From the NCBI RefSeq assembly GCF_000337675.1, contig NZ_AOIB01000031.1, positions 234,665-271,095 of the forward strand: a stretch of 36,431 nucleotides of DNA, written 5' to 3'. Under the pieces are notes generated by a model. The model saw only the letters and a program-made list of their open reading frames with translations. It had not been told where the DNA came from and made no database searches. Made by a program: the position numbers and the translations under genes. The DNA comes from Natronococcus amylolyticus DSM 10524. Lineage in GTDB: Archaea > Halobacteriota > Halobacteria > Halobacteriales > Natrialbaceae. Below are positions 1-8,612 of this stretch, piece after piece (within the stretch, counting starts at the first letter, position 1; the number at the start of each line of letters is the position of its first letter).

Positions 1-795
1 GGTGACCCGATCGACATGGAGCGGTTCCGCGAGATCGGTCGCGAGGGCAACGGCGTGCTGTGTTACATCGAGGACTGTACGAACGCGAGCAAGAAGGGCC
101 GCACCCCCAGCGAGAAGGTCGCCCGGGAACACCTTCGGGACGTCCTCTACAGCGTAGAGGACTACAACGGGGGGATCATCGCCTCGACGTTCTCGAGTCA
201 CATCGCCCGGGTCAAATCCATCATCGAGTTCGCGCGGGAGATCGGCCGGCAGCCAATCTTGCTCGGCCGGTCGATGGAACAGTACTCCAGCACCGCGACG
301 CAGGTCGGTATCGACTTCCCGTCGGACGTCGAGATGGTCGGCTACCGCCGGTCCATCGACCAGACCCTCGAGCGGATCATGAACGACGGGAAAGGCAACT
401 TCCTGCCCGTCGTGACGGGCCACCAGGGCGAGCCTCGAGCGCTACTCACCCGGATGGCCCGCGGCGAGACCCCCTACGAGCTGGACGAGGGTGACAAGGT
501 CGTCTTCTCCGCTCGCGTGATTCCGGAGCCGACCAACGAGGGCCAGCGTTACCAGGCCGAGAAGCTGCTGGGTATGCAGGGCGCCCGTGTCTACGACGAC
601 GTCCACGTCTCGGGTCACCTCTGCCAGGAAGGTCACTACGAGATGCTCGACGCGCTCCAGCCCCAGCACATCATCCCCGCCCACCAGGACCTGAAAGGGT
701 TCTCCGGCTACGTCGACCTCTGCGAGAGTGAGGGGTACAGAATGGGCCGCGACCTGCACGTGACCCGTAACGGGAACATCATCGAGTTGGTGTAG
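1..795 (+). CDS. rnj: RNase J-type beta-CASP ribonuclease, C-terminal part (5' end outside window)
   Basis: The reading frame is open from base 1 and lacks a start codon, so only the last 264 residues are present. The protein is the C-terminal half of a metallo-beta-lactamase/beta-CASP nuclease of the archaeal RNase J type, a cytoplasmic 5'-3' exoribonuclease and endonuclease for RNA processing and decay. Seen in the sequence: a segment reading [17 protein letters not shown], typical of the beta-CASP domain; the late HVSGH motif followed by a cysteine-glutamine stretch; and the C-terminal [11 protein letters not shown] segment, where the histidine is the usual metal ligand. These late motifs and the order match RNase J rather than the CPSF/KH-domain proteins, which carry longer tails. 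The gene ends at TAG (793-795). The family call is firm; the exact substrate is not visible. Confidence 0.85.
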   Translation, partial: GDPIDMERFREIGREGNGVLCYIEDCTNASKKGRTPSEKVAREHLRDVLYSVEDYNGGIIASTFSSHIARVKSIIEFAREIGRQPILLGRSMEQYSSTATQVGIDFPSDVEMVGYRRSIDQTLERIMNDGKGNFLPVVTGHQGEPRALLTRMARGETPYELDEGDKVVFSARVIPEPTNEGQRYQAEKLLGMQGARVYDDVHVSGHLCQEGHYEMLDALQPQHIIPAHQDLKGFSGYVDLCESEGYRMGRDLHVTRNGNIIELV

Positions 796-1063
796 GCGCG
801 GTTTCGTTCTCGAAAGCGACAGAACTGTCGAACCGGTTCTGAACGCACCTCTGTGTACGGAAAGCAGAGTGCAGATGATCGGCTCGCTGAGGACGTGTCT
901 CAGTTACTCAAACGGTCCGAACAGCTCGAGAAGCGTGCTCGAAAGCCGTCGAAGGACCGGTGGTGACCGGTCGTTTACCGACTCACAGGAGATCTCCCCG
1001 GAACGAAGACCGACGAGATTCAGTGAAAAAACGGCTCGATAGGCTCTCACCGGCTGTCGGCGG
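796..1063. other. Intergenic region between convergent genes
   Basis: This stretch separates the RNase J gene from the convergent gamma-glutamyltransferase gene. No credible coding frame, RNA gene or repeat was seen. A terminator role is likely because of the convergent layout, but no clear hairpin plus T-tract could be identified. Confidence 0.4.
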
Positions 1064-2836
1064 TTAGAACCCGATTGCCTGTCCATCCCGTCGAGGTTCG
1101 GAACCTCCGATCAGGACGCCGTCGTCGGTACGATAGATGAGCTGGGCGCCACCGTAGTGGTTCGCGTCTGGTTCGAAGTACTCCTCCTCGGTGATCACGT
1201 CGTGGCCTCGTTCGCGAAGATCGTCGATCGTCGCTTCCGGGAGCCGCGAGGTCTCGAGGGTGACCTCGTGGTCCTCGATGAACCGGAACCGCGGGGCGTC
1301 GATCGCGGCCTGCGGGTTGAGCCCGGAGTCGACGAGATTCGTGACGACCTGGACGTGGCCCTGGGGCTGAGTATCTCCGCCCATTACGCCGAACGAGGCG
1401 CGGAACTCGCCGTCCTCGGCGAGCATGGCGGGAACCAGGGTGTGGAACGGACGCTTTCCCGGCTCGAGCGCGTTCGGGTCGTTCGGGTCCAGGCTGAACG
1501 AGGAGCCGCGGTTTTGCAGCGGGAAGCCGCCGACGACGATCCCGCTCGCAAACGGCCAGAAACCGCTGTTGATCAGCGAGACGGCGTTGCCGTCGCCGTC
1601 GACGACCGTCAGGTAGACGGTGTCGCTGTGACGATCTGCCCGAGGTTCGTACGTGCCGACGTTCGGGCCGATCTCGCCGGCGCGCTGACGTCCGTACTCC
1701 GGCGAGAGCATCGTTTCGAGGGGAATATCGTACGCCTCGGGATCGGTGACGAACTCCTCGGTGTCGGCGAAGGCGATCTTCATCGCCTCGATCTGGCGGT
1801 GGAGCCGCTCGGGGTCGGTGGGATCGACCGCGAGGTCGAACTCCTCGAGGACGTTCAGCGCCTGCAGGGCGGCGACGCCCTGCGTGTTCGGCGGGTGTTC
1901 GAGGACCTCCATCCCGCGATACTCGGCGCTGATGGGGTCGTCCCACGTGCTCTCGTGGTTCTCGAGGTCCGACAGCTCGAGGACGCCGCCGTGGTCTTGG
2001 ACGGCTTCGACGATCTCGGCGCCGAACTCGCCCCCATATACCGTCTCGATCCCCTCGCTCGCGATGCGCTCGAGCGAGTCCGCGAAGTCGGGATTTGTGA
2101 ACAGCTGCTCCGGGCTCGGAACCTCGCCGTCGATCAGGAACGTCTCGCTGAAGCTCTCGAACTCCTCGACGCGGGGTGCGGCGGCCTCCCATTGCGAGGC
2201 GACGTACTCGGTGACTGGGACGCCGTCCCGGGCGTACTCGATGGTCGGCTCGAGCAGCGTTTCGAACGCGAGGGTCCCGTAGCGTTCGGAGAGTTCGTGG
2301 AACCCGTCCAGCGCACCGGGGACGGTTACCGGCAGTCCACCCTCGGTCGGGACGACCGGTTCGCCGTCCTCGGTGGCGTCGGTCCGCTCGCAGTAGGTGT
2401 CGATGTCTGCTGCCTCGGGCGCTCGGCCGCTTCCGTTGAGCGCCTCGTACTCCCCGTCGAAGTGAGTGAGCGCGAACATATCGCCCGCGATGCTGGTCAT
2501 GTGTGGTTCGACGAGGTTCAACGCAACCGCGGTCCCGACCGCGGCGTCGGCCGCGTTTCCGCCGTCCTCGAGGATCTGCGTGCCGACCTGGGCTGCGATC
2601 GGGTGGCTCGTCGCGACCATCCCGTTCGTCGACATCGTGGCCGATCGGCGGCCGATGAACTGCCAGGGGTAGTCGAACTCGGTTTCGGCACCGGTGCCGG
2701 CGCCGTCGTCAACCGCTTCGGGATCGGTCGCTGGGTCGTGACCGTCCGTCCGCGCACTCGCGTGGCCGACGGTAACTGCACTCGTCGCAGCGGCCGTCAA
2801 CCCGACTCGTCGCATAAACGTGCGTCTGTTTGACAC
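1064..2836 (-). CDS. ggt: Gamma-glutamyltransferase, Tat-exported
   Basis: A 590-residue Ntn-hydrolase of the gamma-glutamyltranspeptidase family, which cleaves or transfers gamma-glutamyl groups (glutathione, gamma-Glu-Cys, possibly poly-gamma-glutamate). It begins at GTG. The first residues read NRRTFMRRVGLTAAATSAV, a twin-arginine signal, so it should act outside the membrane. The large subunit holds conserved blocks such as GGNAADAAV (92-100) and SIAGDMF (115-121). The small subunit should begin at Thr406 in DTVYLTVVDGDGNAVS, by alignment with the TTHYSVVDKDGNAV nucleophile site of E. coli GGT, which implies autoprocessing there. Downstream are NRGSSFSLDP, PGKRPFHTL and the GVMGGDTQPQGHVQ block. 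Its shortness after the nucleophile suits the YwrD-like group without a long lid loop. A TATA-like box lies 26-34 nt upstream, so it is probably leaderless and monocistronic. Confidence 0.92.
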   Translation of the reverse strand: MSNRRTFMRRVGLTAAATSAVTVGHASARTDGHDPATDPEAVDDGAGTGAETEFDYPWQFIGRRSATMSTNGMVATSHPIAAQVGTQILEDGGNAADAAVGTAVALNLVEPHMTSIAGDMFALTHFDGEYEALNGSGRAPEAADIDTYCERTDATEDGEPVVPTEGGLPVTVPGALDGFHELSERYGTLAFETLLEPTIEYARDGVPVTEYVASQWEAAAPRVEEFESFSETFLIDGEVPSPEQLFTNPDFADSLERIASEGIETVYGGEFGAEIVEAVQDHGGVLELSDLENHESTWDDPISAEYRGMEVLEHPPNTQGVAALQALNVLEEFDLAVDPTDPERLHRQIEAMKIAFADTEEFVTDPEAYDIPLETMLSPEYGRQRAGEIGPNVGTYEPRADRHSDTVYLTVVDGDGNAVSLINSGFWPFASGIVVGGFPLQNRGSSFSLDPNDPNALEPGKRPFHTLVPAMLAEDGEFRASFGVMGGDTQPQGHVQVVTNLVDSGLNPQAAIDAPRFRFIEDHEVTLETSRLPEATIDDLRERGHDVITEEEYFEPDANHYGGAQLIYRTDDGVLIGGSEPRRDGQAIGF

Positions 2837-2861
2837 ACCAATTGAATATCATAGATGGCAC

Positions 2862-2870
2862 AATAAAAAC
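2862..2870 (-). promoter_or_regulatory. TATA box of the gamma-glutamyltransferase gene
   Basis: The minus strand reads GTTTTTATT, centred 30 nt before the GTG start. This is the normal archaeal TATA position for a leaderless or nearly leaderless transcript. Confidence 0.5.
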
Positions 2871-2946
2871 TAACCTTGAATCATCACTCTTGATGTCAAT
2901 CCAAGAGATACTCTAAGCAAAGACGCACCTGAGAGAGGGACATCGG

Positions 2947-3252
2947 TTACGCAGGTCGAAGCCGCCCGACACAGTTCCGACAGTACGTGTAGGAGGGATC
3001 ATTCTCGGTCTCGCAGGTCGGGCAGACTCCCGGTGCGGGCGGTCGGGGCTCGACCGTCCGCTCGTTGGCCTGGCCCCAGTACTCCACGCCCGCGGGGTGG
3101 TAGCCGCCGGACGCAAGCCCGTCGAGGGAGTCCTCGCCGTCGCCGGATTCGGGAGCGGTGTCGTCGTTGTCGGCGTCTCGCTGGCGGACCAGAAGCCTGG
3201 CCCACCACGCACCGAGCAGGATGACCACCACTGCGATGATGATGGCGTCCAT
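2947..3252 (-). CDS. Small membrane protein with C-terminal zinc ribbon
   Basis: A 101-residue protein. Residues 3-22 (AIIIAVVVILLGAWWARLLV) form one N-terminal membrane helix. An acidic, glycine-rich linker follows, then a segment with YHPAGVEYWGQANERTVEP, and the end carries CPTCETENDPSYTYCRNC, a Cx2C...Cx2C zinc ribbon. The layout suggests a membrane-anchored cytoplasmic zinc ribbon, a common haloarchaeal architecture of unknown function. It is transcribed away from the UspA gene, with which it shares the 3253-3397 promoter region. The function cannot be stated from sequence. Confidence 0.8.
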   Translation of the reverse strand: MDAIIIAVVVILLGAWWARLLVRQRDADNDDTAPESGDGEDSLDGLASGGYHPAGVEYWGQANERTVEPRPPAPGVCPTCETENDPSYTYCRNCVGRLRPA

Positions 3253-3367
3253 GGTATGTCTGGACGTACCTCATGAGAGTACTTAGCACATTTTGCGTCG
3301 AGCGTGACTGTCCCTACGAGCGTTTCGTAGCCGAGACCGACGTTTCGGACGCTGCTGACGACGGAGG

Positions 3368-3373
3368 TTTATG
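3368..3373 (+). promoter_or_regulatory. TATA box of the UspA gene
   Basis: TTTATG lies about 27 nt before the ATG at 3398. It overlaps the upstream ATG at 3371, which argues that translation starts at 3398 on a leaderless transcript and not at 3371. Confidence 0.55.
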
Positions 3374-3397
3374 ACGGTACCGACTGAACCAGGAGGC

Positions 3398-3832
3398 ATG
3401 GCCTCCCACGTTCTGGTTCCCATCGACGACTCCGATCGGTCGACCGAGGCCCTCGAGTTCGCGCTCGAGGAGTATCCGTCGGCTCGATTCACCACCCTCC
3501 ACGTAGTCGACCCCAGCGAGATCTACGCGGCGACCGGGCTCGAGACCGGATCGCTGTCGAACTACGAACGGATCCGTGACGAGCACGAAACGCAGGCGGA
3601 GAACCTGCTCGAAACCGCACGCAGACGGGCCGCAGACGCCGGCGTCGAACTCGAGACCGAGTACGTCATCGGCGACATCTCCGAGACGATCGTCGACTAC
3701 GTCGAGGACCACGGCGTGGATCATATCGTACTCGGCAGCCACGGCCGAACCGGTGCGAGTCGAATCCTGCTGGGCAGTATCGCCGAGTCGGTCGCCCGGC
3801 GATCGCCGGTACCGGTGACGATCGTTCGGTGA
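3398..3832 (+). CDS. UspA-family universal stress protein
   Basis: A 144-residue single-domain universal stress protein (Rossmann-like fold, usually a dimer, often ATP-binding). The start MASHVLVPIDDSDRSTEAL gives the canonical first strand and helix with the conserved aspartate. The C-terminal GSHGRTGASRILLGS matches the G-x2-G-x9-G-S nucleotide-binding motif, and the end reads SPVPVTIVR, the usual last strand. An in-frame ATG at 3371 would add nine residues (MTVPTEPGG), but it sits inside the TATA box, so 3398 is preferred. Such proteins act in the cytoplasm in stress responses; the specific role is not visible here. The neighbours give no functional link. Confidence 0.92.
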   Translation: MASHVLVPIDDSDRSTEALEFALEEYPSARFTTLHVVDPSEIYAATGLETGSLSNYERIRDEHETQAENLLETARRRAADAGVELETEYVIGDISETIVDYVEDHGVDHIVLGSHGRTGASRILLGSIAESVARRSPVPVTIVR

Positions 3833-4124
3833 ACGGACGGTTCGGATCGTGACAACTGTTTCACGTCCGTTCGGCCGACGGAGCGGCGGTCGTCTCACCG
3901 ATCTGTGAAGACAGTCCGTCGCAGGGTACCGTTCCTCGAGCGCCCCGACAGGGGCAAAGGTGTGCTCTCGTTGCTCGACTCGTTCGGCCTCGTGGACCGG
4001 GTCGCCGCAACCGGGCAACTATCACCTGTTCGACCGGCGACACGACCGCCTGGCCCGATCGTTTCGAGTCGAAAAGAGTCTATTCGCCCGGTAATTATGA
4101 TCGCTCTCCCCAGACGCCCAACGT
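3833..4124. other. Intergenic region
   Basis: About 290 bases without a convincing gene. The right end holds the promoter of the downstream propeller gene. Open frames here have basic, proline/arginine-rich translations untypical of haloarchaeal proteins. Confidence 0.4.
4092..4099 (+). promoter_or_regulatory. TATA-like box of the first propeller gene
   Basis: TAATTATG is centred about 29 nt before the ATG at 4125, at normal archaeal spacing for a leaderless start. Confidence 0.45.
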
Positions 4125-5711
4125 ATGTTGTCGTCAACGCGCCGAAAGCTACTCGCGGCGAGCGGCGGAGCACTCGCCGTTAGCGGGATTCTCGGATCGG
4201 TCGGAACGGCCGCCACAACCGAGAGCGACGAACCGGACGTCGAGTCCGAAGACGGCTGGCCCTCGAGCAGAGGAGCACCGAACAACAACGCCTACTTCCC
4301 CGATCGGTCCGGGCCCGAGGCGCCCGTCGCGGTCGACTGGGAACGCGACCGCGGCGGTCCGATCGCGGTTCGGGACGGAACGGTGTACCAGACGACCGAC
4401 GAGGAAGTCCACGCCCTGGACGCGGAGGACGGGTCGACACTGTGGGAGAGCGACGCCGTCGGCGCGTCCGGGACGCCGGCGATCGACTCCGGGAGCCTCT
4501 ACGTCGGCGGCGATTCGCTGACCGCGCTGGACGCCGACGACGGAACCGTTCGCTGGCAGGCCGACCTCGAGGACGGGGAGGAGCTCACGCCGCCGAACGT
4601 CTCCGACGGGGACGCGTACACCCTCTCCGAGACGGCGCTGTACGCGTTCGATTCGGACGGCTCCAAGCGCTGGAGCTTCGAGGCCGAGGAGGAGTTTTAC
4701 ACGAACGGCGCCCCGCCCGTCGCCGACGGGGCGGTGTTCGCGTGCAGCGAGTCGTACGTCTTCGCGCGCGACCTCGAGGACGGCACCGAGCGCTGGACGA
4801 CCGAGATTCCCGACGAGATGGTAGGGATCGTCGGCCACGACCCGATCGTCGCAGGCCAGGGCTACGTCGCCGTCGCCATGGACGACGGCGAGGGGCCGTA
4901 CCCCAGCGACGTCGTCCTGTACGACACCGAAACCGGCGAGGAAGGGGAGCGGTACGAGGGCAACGTTCCCGCGACCATCACCGAGGATCGCGTCTACACC
5001 AACCCGACGTACGACGCGGCCGGCTTCGATCGCGAAACGGGCGGACAGGTGTGGGAGCCCGACCAGCCGGTCAAACAGGCCCAGCAGCCGGTCGTCGGCG
5101 AAGACGGGATCTACGTCGGCATCGACGGCACTCAGGAGGACCCCGACGAGGAGGACGAGCACGGCCTGTTCGTGTTCGACGAGGATGGCGCCGTGAAGTG
5201 GTCCGTCGTCCCGGACGATGAGAACGGGGTACCTCGACTGGATGCGACCCTCGTCGAGGGAACCGTCTACGGACGAGGCGGCGATCGACTGCTCGCGATC
5301 CGCTCGGAGGCCGAACTCGAGGATCGTGAGGACGACGACGAAAAAGACGGCGAGGAAGGCGAAGAAGAGGACGAGCCAGAGGAGGAATCGGAAAGCGACG
5401 AGGATGACGACGGAGCGGAAGAGCCGGACGAAGAGGCTGACGACGGAGAAGAAGACGAGGAGGAAGCCGAGGGAGAGGGAACGGAGGACGACGCGAGCGA
5501 CGACTCCCCCACGGACGAAACCGACGACGCGAGCGACGATGGCACGGGGGACGACGATGCCGACGACGACGATGATGACGACGGCGACCCCGAAGCCGAG
5601 GACGACGCCGAGGGCACGCCCGGCTTCACGACTGGCGCCGGGATCGCCGGCGGCGTGCTCGGCCTCGAGTGGCTACGCCGACGTGCGAGCCCCGAGGAAC
5701 GACAGGACTGA
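4125..5711 (+). CDS. PQQ-like beta-propeller surface protein with PGF-CTERM tail (copy 1)
   Basis: A 528-residue exported protein. The N-terminus STRRKLLAASGGALAVSG is a twin-arginine signal. Residues from about 65 to 390 contain repeats of the form VYQTTDEEVHALDAEDGSTLW (blade ending ALDAxDGxxxW), typical of PQQ-like/YVTN beta-propellers; no cofactor ligands could be recognised. Residues from about 391 to 497 are an almost pure Asp/Glu/Ser linker. The end has TPGF (PGF at 499-501), a hydrophobic stretch and RRR at 518-520, a PGF-CTERM signal normally cut and lipid-anchored by archaeosortase A. The mature protein should therefore be a surface propeller on a negatively charged stalk. Two paralogs lie at 11591-13441 and 17495-19112. 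A related lipoprotein gene follows 245 bp downstream. The biochemical role is unknown. Confidence 0.88.
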   Translation: MLSSTRRKLLAASGGALAVSGILGSVGTAATTESDEPDVESEDGWPSSRGAPNNNAYFPDRSGPEAPVAVDWERDRGGPIAVRDGTVYQTTDEEVHALDAEDGSTLWESDAVGASGTPAIDSGSLYVGGDSLTALDADDGTVRWQADLEDGEELTPPNVSDGDAYTLSETALYAFDSDGSKRWSFEAEEEFYTNGAPPVADGAVFACSESYVFARDLEDGTERWTTEIPDEMVGIVGHDPIVAGQGYVAVAMDDGEGPYPSDVVLYDTETGEEGERYEGNVPATITEDRVYTNPTYDAAGFDRETGGQVWEPDQPVKQAQQPVVGEDGIYVGIDGTQEDPDEEDEHGLFVFDEDGAVKWSVVPDDENGVPRLDATLVEGTVYGRGGDRLLAIRSEAELEDREDDDEKDGEEGEEEDEPEEESESDEDDDGAEEPDEEADDGEEDEEEAEGEGTEDDASDDSPTDETDDASDDGTGDDDADDDDDDDGDPEAEDDAEGTPGFTTGAGIAGGVLGLEWLRRRASPEERQD

Positions 5712-5923
5712 CGGCCACCTGGTACCCTCGATCAGGCCGTTTGTCTGGTCACAGAACTCCGAGCCGAGGCCGCAGCTTCAGCCTTTCAAGGACGCCGGAC
5801 CACAGTTATCGTCGCTCTCTTCGCTGTGGAGTTCCTTTCATGCCGGATGTTAAGCGAGGAGTATCTCGAGCAGCGAACGGTCGTACGTAGCTGACCGGCA
5901 CCCTTTATTCACTATCCCACCGG

Positions 5924-5933
5924 TATATTTTTT
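5924..5933 (+). promoter_or_regulatory. TATA box of the four-cysteine lipoprotein gene
   Basis: TATATTTTTT is centred about 28 nt before the ATG at 5957. It indicates a separate promoter and a leaderless transcript instead of read-through from the propeller gene. Confidence 0.6.
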
Positions 5934-5956
5934 ATCTATGAACATCCATTGTTTTC

Positions 5957-6970
5957 ATGGACCGGAGAAAGTTCCTAATTGGTGCAACGGGTGCAGCAGC
6001 CGTGGTGGCCGGCTGTAGCGACAACGACGAGAACGGTGACGATGACGCGCCCGAGGACGACGGCGCAGCGGACGAAGACGACACGACGGACACCGACGAC
6101 AGCGACGACGTCGGCAACGAGATGGACGATGCCGACGACGAGAACGGGAACGACGGAAACGAAACGGAGAACGACGGCAACGAGACCGACGACGAGTACG
6201 ATAGCGAAGAGGCCGACGACGAGGACGAGTTCGGTGGCGAAGAGGCCGACGACGAGGACGAAACCGACGACGAAGACGAAGAAACCGACTCGGAGGAGGA
6301 CGACAGCGATGACGGCGATGGCGACGACGAGGAGGATGACGACGACAGCGACGACGAGGAAACCGAAGAACTCGATCCGGACGACTACGAGGACGAAATC
6401 GCCAACGACAGCCCGCTCGAGGTTGCGGAGTTCGGGGCCGAAGGTGGCTGTGAACTGACCGCAAGGATCACCCGACCCGAGGACGAGACCGCCGAAATTC
6501 AGTACGACTTCGTCGTCTACTACGGTGACGAGATCCTCTCGGAGTCCCGGAACAACGAGTACGAACTCGACGGCGACGACTCGAGTCACGAGCTAACTGC
6601 CGTACTGGAGGGGTGTGACGAGGCGACCCACTACGGGTTCGAACTTCACGGCTACGAGGCGATCGACCGCGACGCTGACAACGACGTCGACGGATACGTC
6701 AGCATGGAGGGTGGAACGGACAACGTCTTCTCGATCCAGTCTCACGCGTTCGACGGACAGAACTGTCAGGTCGAGGTCGACGTGTACAACGAGACGGCCG
6801 ACGAGATCACGGGCTTCGTCTGGGTCGGTCTTCGAGGCGACCGTGACGAGCAAACCGAAAGCACCGAGATCGATCTCGAGGCCGGCGACAGCGAGACGAT
6901 CACGTTCGGCGCACAGAACTGCGGCGAGGTTCGTGCGTACGAGCTTCGCGGCGACGTCCTCGATCAGTAA
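5957..6970 (+). CDS. Acidic Tat lipoprotein with four-cysteine C-terminal domain (intact copy)
   Basis: A 337-residue protein starting MDRRKFLIGATGAAAVVAGC. This joins a twin-arginine motif to a lipobox with Cys20 as the lipidated residue. Residues 21-148 are a low-complexity Asp/Glu-rich linker. The folded part (about 149-337) begins NDSPLEVAEF and contains Cys165, Cys220, Cys270 and Cys322, which could form two disulfides outside the cell. The same domain with all four cysteines at matching places occurs in the disrupted gene at 10302-11543 (NETPLEVSEF start). The domain was not recognised as a named family. It lies just after propeller copy 1; the second copy of the lipoprotein also neighbours a propeller gene, suggesting a shared surface function. 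No enzymatic motif is visible. Confidence 0.85.
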   Translation: MDRRKFLIGATGAAAVVAGCSDNDENGDDDAPEDDGAADEDDTTDTDDSDDVGNEMDDADDENGNDGNETENDGNETDDEYDSEEADDEDEFGGEEADDEDETDDEDEETDSEEDDSDDGDGDDEEDDDDSDDEETEELDPDDYEDEIANDSPLEVAEFGAEGGCELTARITRPEDETAEIQYDFVVYYGDEILSESRNNEYELDGDDSSHELTAVLEGCDEATHYGFELHGYEAIDRDADNDVDGYVSMEGGTDNVFSIQSHAFDGQNCQVEVDVYNETADEITGFVWVGLRGDRDEQTESTEIDLEAGDSETITFGAQNCGEVRAYELRGDVLDQ

Positions 6971-7439
6971 GGGCTCCTCGGAACGGAATCCCGTCGACCC
7001 GATGCACACCGGACTACAAATATGCGAGGCGAGTATCTCGGCTTCGGAACGAGACTCGAGATTCGACGGTCGGACGGATTTCGGTCGCCGAACGTATTCG
7101 TCGGTGGCGTCGTGCCGCTGTTGTACGGTGTGAGTGGACCGGACCACACCCGAATACCAGAACTCGAAAATCCGAGAGTTGGGTTGGAGGAGTAGGGTAG
7201 CCGGAGATGCATGCGAACGACAGAGCGTCAGCGGCGGGACCCTCCGGCTGATTTCTATCAGAGAGAGGAGATAAATACGTTCTCTACCGTGAGTACGTGG
7301 TAGCGGCAGGTTCAGTGTCCCTATCAGCCTCGAAACGAACGCGACACGGGTGAACTCCGACGCTTCCGCTACTGGTGCCAAGAACCCCCGTCTCAGTATG
7401 AACCATTTATGTGGTAGTCGGAGAATGCAATAATCAATA
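6971..7439. other. Intergenic region without a recognisable gene
   Basis: About 470 bases. Frames on both strands give arginine/serine/proline-rich translations with no family resemblance. The right end holds the promoter for the gene at 7440. No repeat or RNA gene was seen. Confidence 0.4.
7406..7411 (+). promoter_or_regulatory. TATA-like box before the 7440 gene
   Basis: TTTATG lies about 31 nt before the ATG at 7440, supporting this small frame as a real leaderless gene. Confidence 0.4.
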
Positions 7440-7745
7440 ATGGATGGCTCAGACTCCGACCAGGGGGGTGAGATCCCGAAGCGACTCTCTGCGACCGAGC
7501 TTCCGATGGGGTGGCAATACGATCCGGACTGGACGTGGGGGACGGTCGATGCCGTAGTGTACCACGAATCGCTCTTCGACGTTCTCGAGGGCACTACCGA
7601 AGTGAGTTACGTCGTCGAAATTCGGGAGTCGAAGCTTCTCCTTCGGCGGATACGTCGGGACGGCGACAACGACGTCGTCGATCGGCTGGATCGAACGAAC
7701 GAACCCGCGGCTCTCGAGTCGCTGCTCGAGAGTGTCGAGATGTAG
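7440..7745 (+). CDS. Small acidic hypothetical protein
   Basis: A 101-residue protein that I do not recognise. It starts MDGSDSDQGGEIPKRLSATE, has a tryptophan-rich stretch (GWQYDPDWTWG, about residues 24-34), then a segment of alternating hydrophobic and charged residues (VSYVVEIRESKLLLRRIRR) and an acidic C-terminal helix ending LESLLESVEM. There is no signal peptide, membrane helix or cysteine motif, so it is likely cytoplasmic. The reasons to accept it are the TATA-like box at the proper distance, the acidic composition and the lack of any better frame on the other strand. The genes around it do not suggest a role. Confidence 0.55.
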   Translation: MDGSDSDQGGEIPKRLSATELPMGWQYDPDWTWGTVDAVVYHESLFDVLEGTTEVSYVVEIRESKLLLRRIRRDGDNDVVDRLDRTNEPAALESLLESVEM

Positions 7746-8202
7746 CGTCACCGAAAAGGGCTGAGGGCCGGACCGGAGTCCGCGTACTATGGCTGTCGAG
7801 CGTATTCCGTCGGCCAGTATCGACTCCGGAGCGGCTCGATAAATACTTTCTGGTGGCTATAGAATGAATAGAACTGGCGGCCCCGTTGCCGAGTGTCAGC
7901 TGGTGCGTCGTCGAGTTCGTCTCGAAACGTCGCCTCGGTGTTCAGTGAACACACGGCTCGAGAACAGACGCGAGGGTGGCGAAACCGACCGGGATCGGAA
8001 TCCTCGACCGGTACGTACGAACCGACCTCGAGCAAGCCCACCACGACTCTCGAGTGCCGGGACGCGGCGATAGCAACAGGCATCCCACCGGTGGTACCGA
8101 TCTGCCAATTGACAGTCGGACACTCTACCGTAAATACTTTCGTCAGACATAGTGTCGGTCGATAACAATTGGTCTCGGAGAATCGCCGTTCAAGGCGGTG
8201 GG
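7746..8202. other. Degenerate intergenic region with two promoter-like repeats
   Basis: About 450 bases with no credible intact gene. The motif TAAATACTTTC occurs at 7840-7850 and again at 8131-8141, each followed 7-8 bases later by ATAG. It may be a pair of TATA-type promoter elements or part of a decayed repeat. The right edge leads into the ParB-like remnant. Confidence 0.35.
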
Positions 8203-8435
8203 GCGATCCAGTCGAGAAGCGAGCTACTCCTCAAACTCGCCGTCGACGTCGGTCGGGACGGTGAACCGCTCCTGGTGTGTGGCAAACACCGCTTTGCCGT
8301 CGCCTCGTTGCTCGGCGCAAGCCATGTTCCGGTACTGTTCTGGCTCGACACCTCGAGTGGATGGCCCTCCGGGATCGCGTCGCCGGTGGTGAGGCCGTCG
8401 TCGGAGCGCATCCCGACCTTCGAGCGCTTCGCTGA
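8203..8435 (+). pseudogene. Remnant of a ParB-like domain gene, frameshifted
   Basis: Frame 1 (from about 8203) reads SRSELLLKLAVDVGRDGEPL and on to CGKHRFAVASLLGASHVPV, resembling the VxVGRDGxxLxxDGRHRLAIAxLLGLxxVPV core of haloarchaeal ParB-like proteins. Immediately after the VPV codons, at about 8330, the similarity moves to the next frame: TVLARHLEWMALRDRVAGGE, then AHPDLRALR and TGA at 8433-8435. That matches the usual family ending (VLVRHxEWQALRDxV...HPDLR). One missing base explains the shift. The N-terminal two thirds of the family are absent or unrecognisable, so this is probably a dead fragment. The longer open frame to 8616 reads past the natural end in the wrong frame and is not taken as a gene. 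Confidence 0.55.
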
Positions 8436-8612
8436 CGGGATCCATTCCACTGAGTACCGGTGTTGGGAACGGTCGGATTTCCTTCCAGTTCCCTCGCTGT
8501 GGGCGAAAGCACGACAGTCCGGCGTGAGGCCAGTAGTAAGCAACCACTACTGTCGTCGACGGTTCAGAATCATGGTCAAGGAATATGAGAGAGGACGGTG
8601 GATGGGAGTGCA

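Noticed and set aside
1157..2833. 558-codon frame opposite the gamma-glutamyltransferase gene
   Set aside because: It is the antisense shadow of a gene with clear catalytic motifs; its translation is valine/arginine-rich without family resemblance. High-GC third positions create such frames.
5267..5629. Poly-serine protein on the minus strand
   Set aside because: It is the complement of the Asp/Glu-rich linker of propeller copy 1 (GAC/GAG codons read as GTC/CTC/TCG). The same artefact occurs opposite the other acidic linkers.
6010..6380. CRISPR-like or microsatellite repeat
   Set aside because: The repetition comes from GAC/GAG codons of the acidic linker, without regular unit length or spacers.
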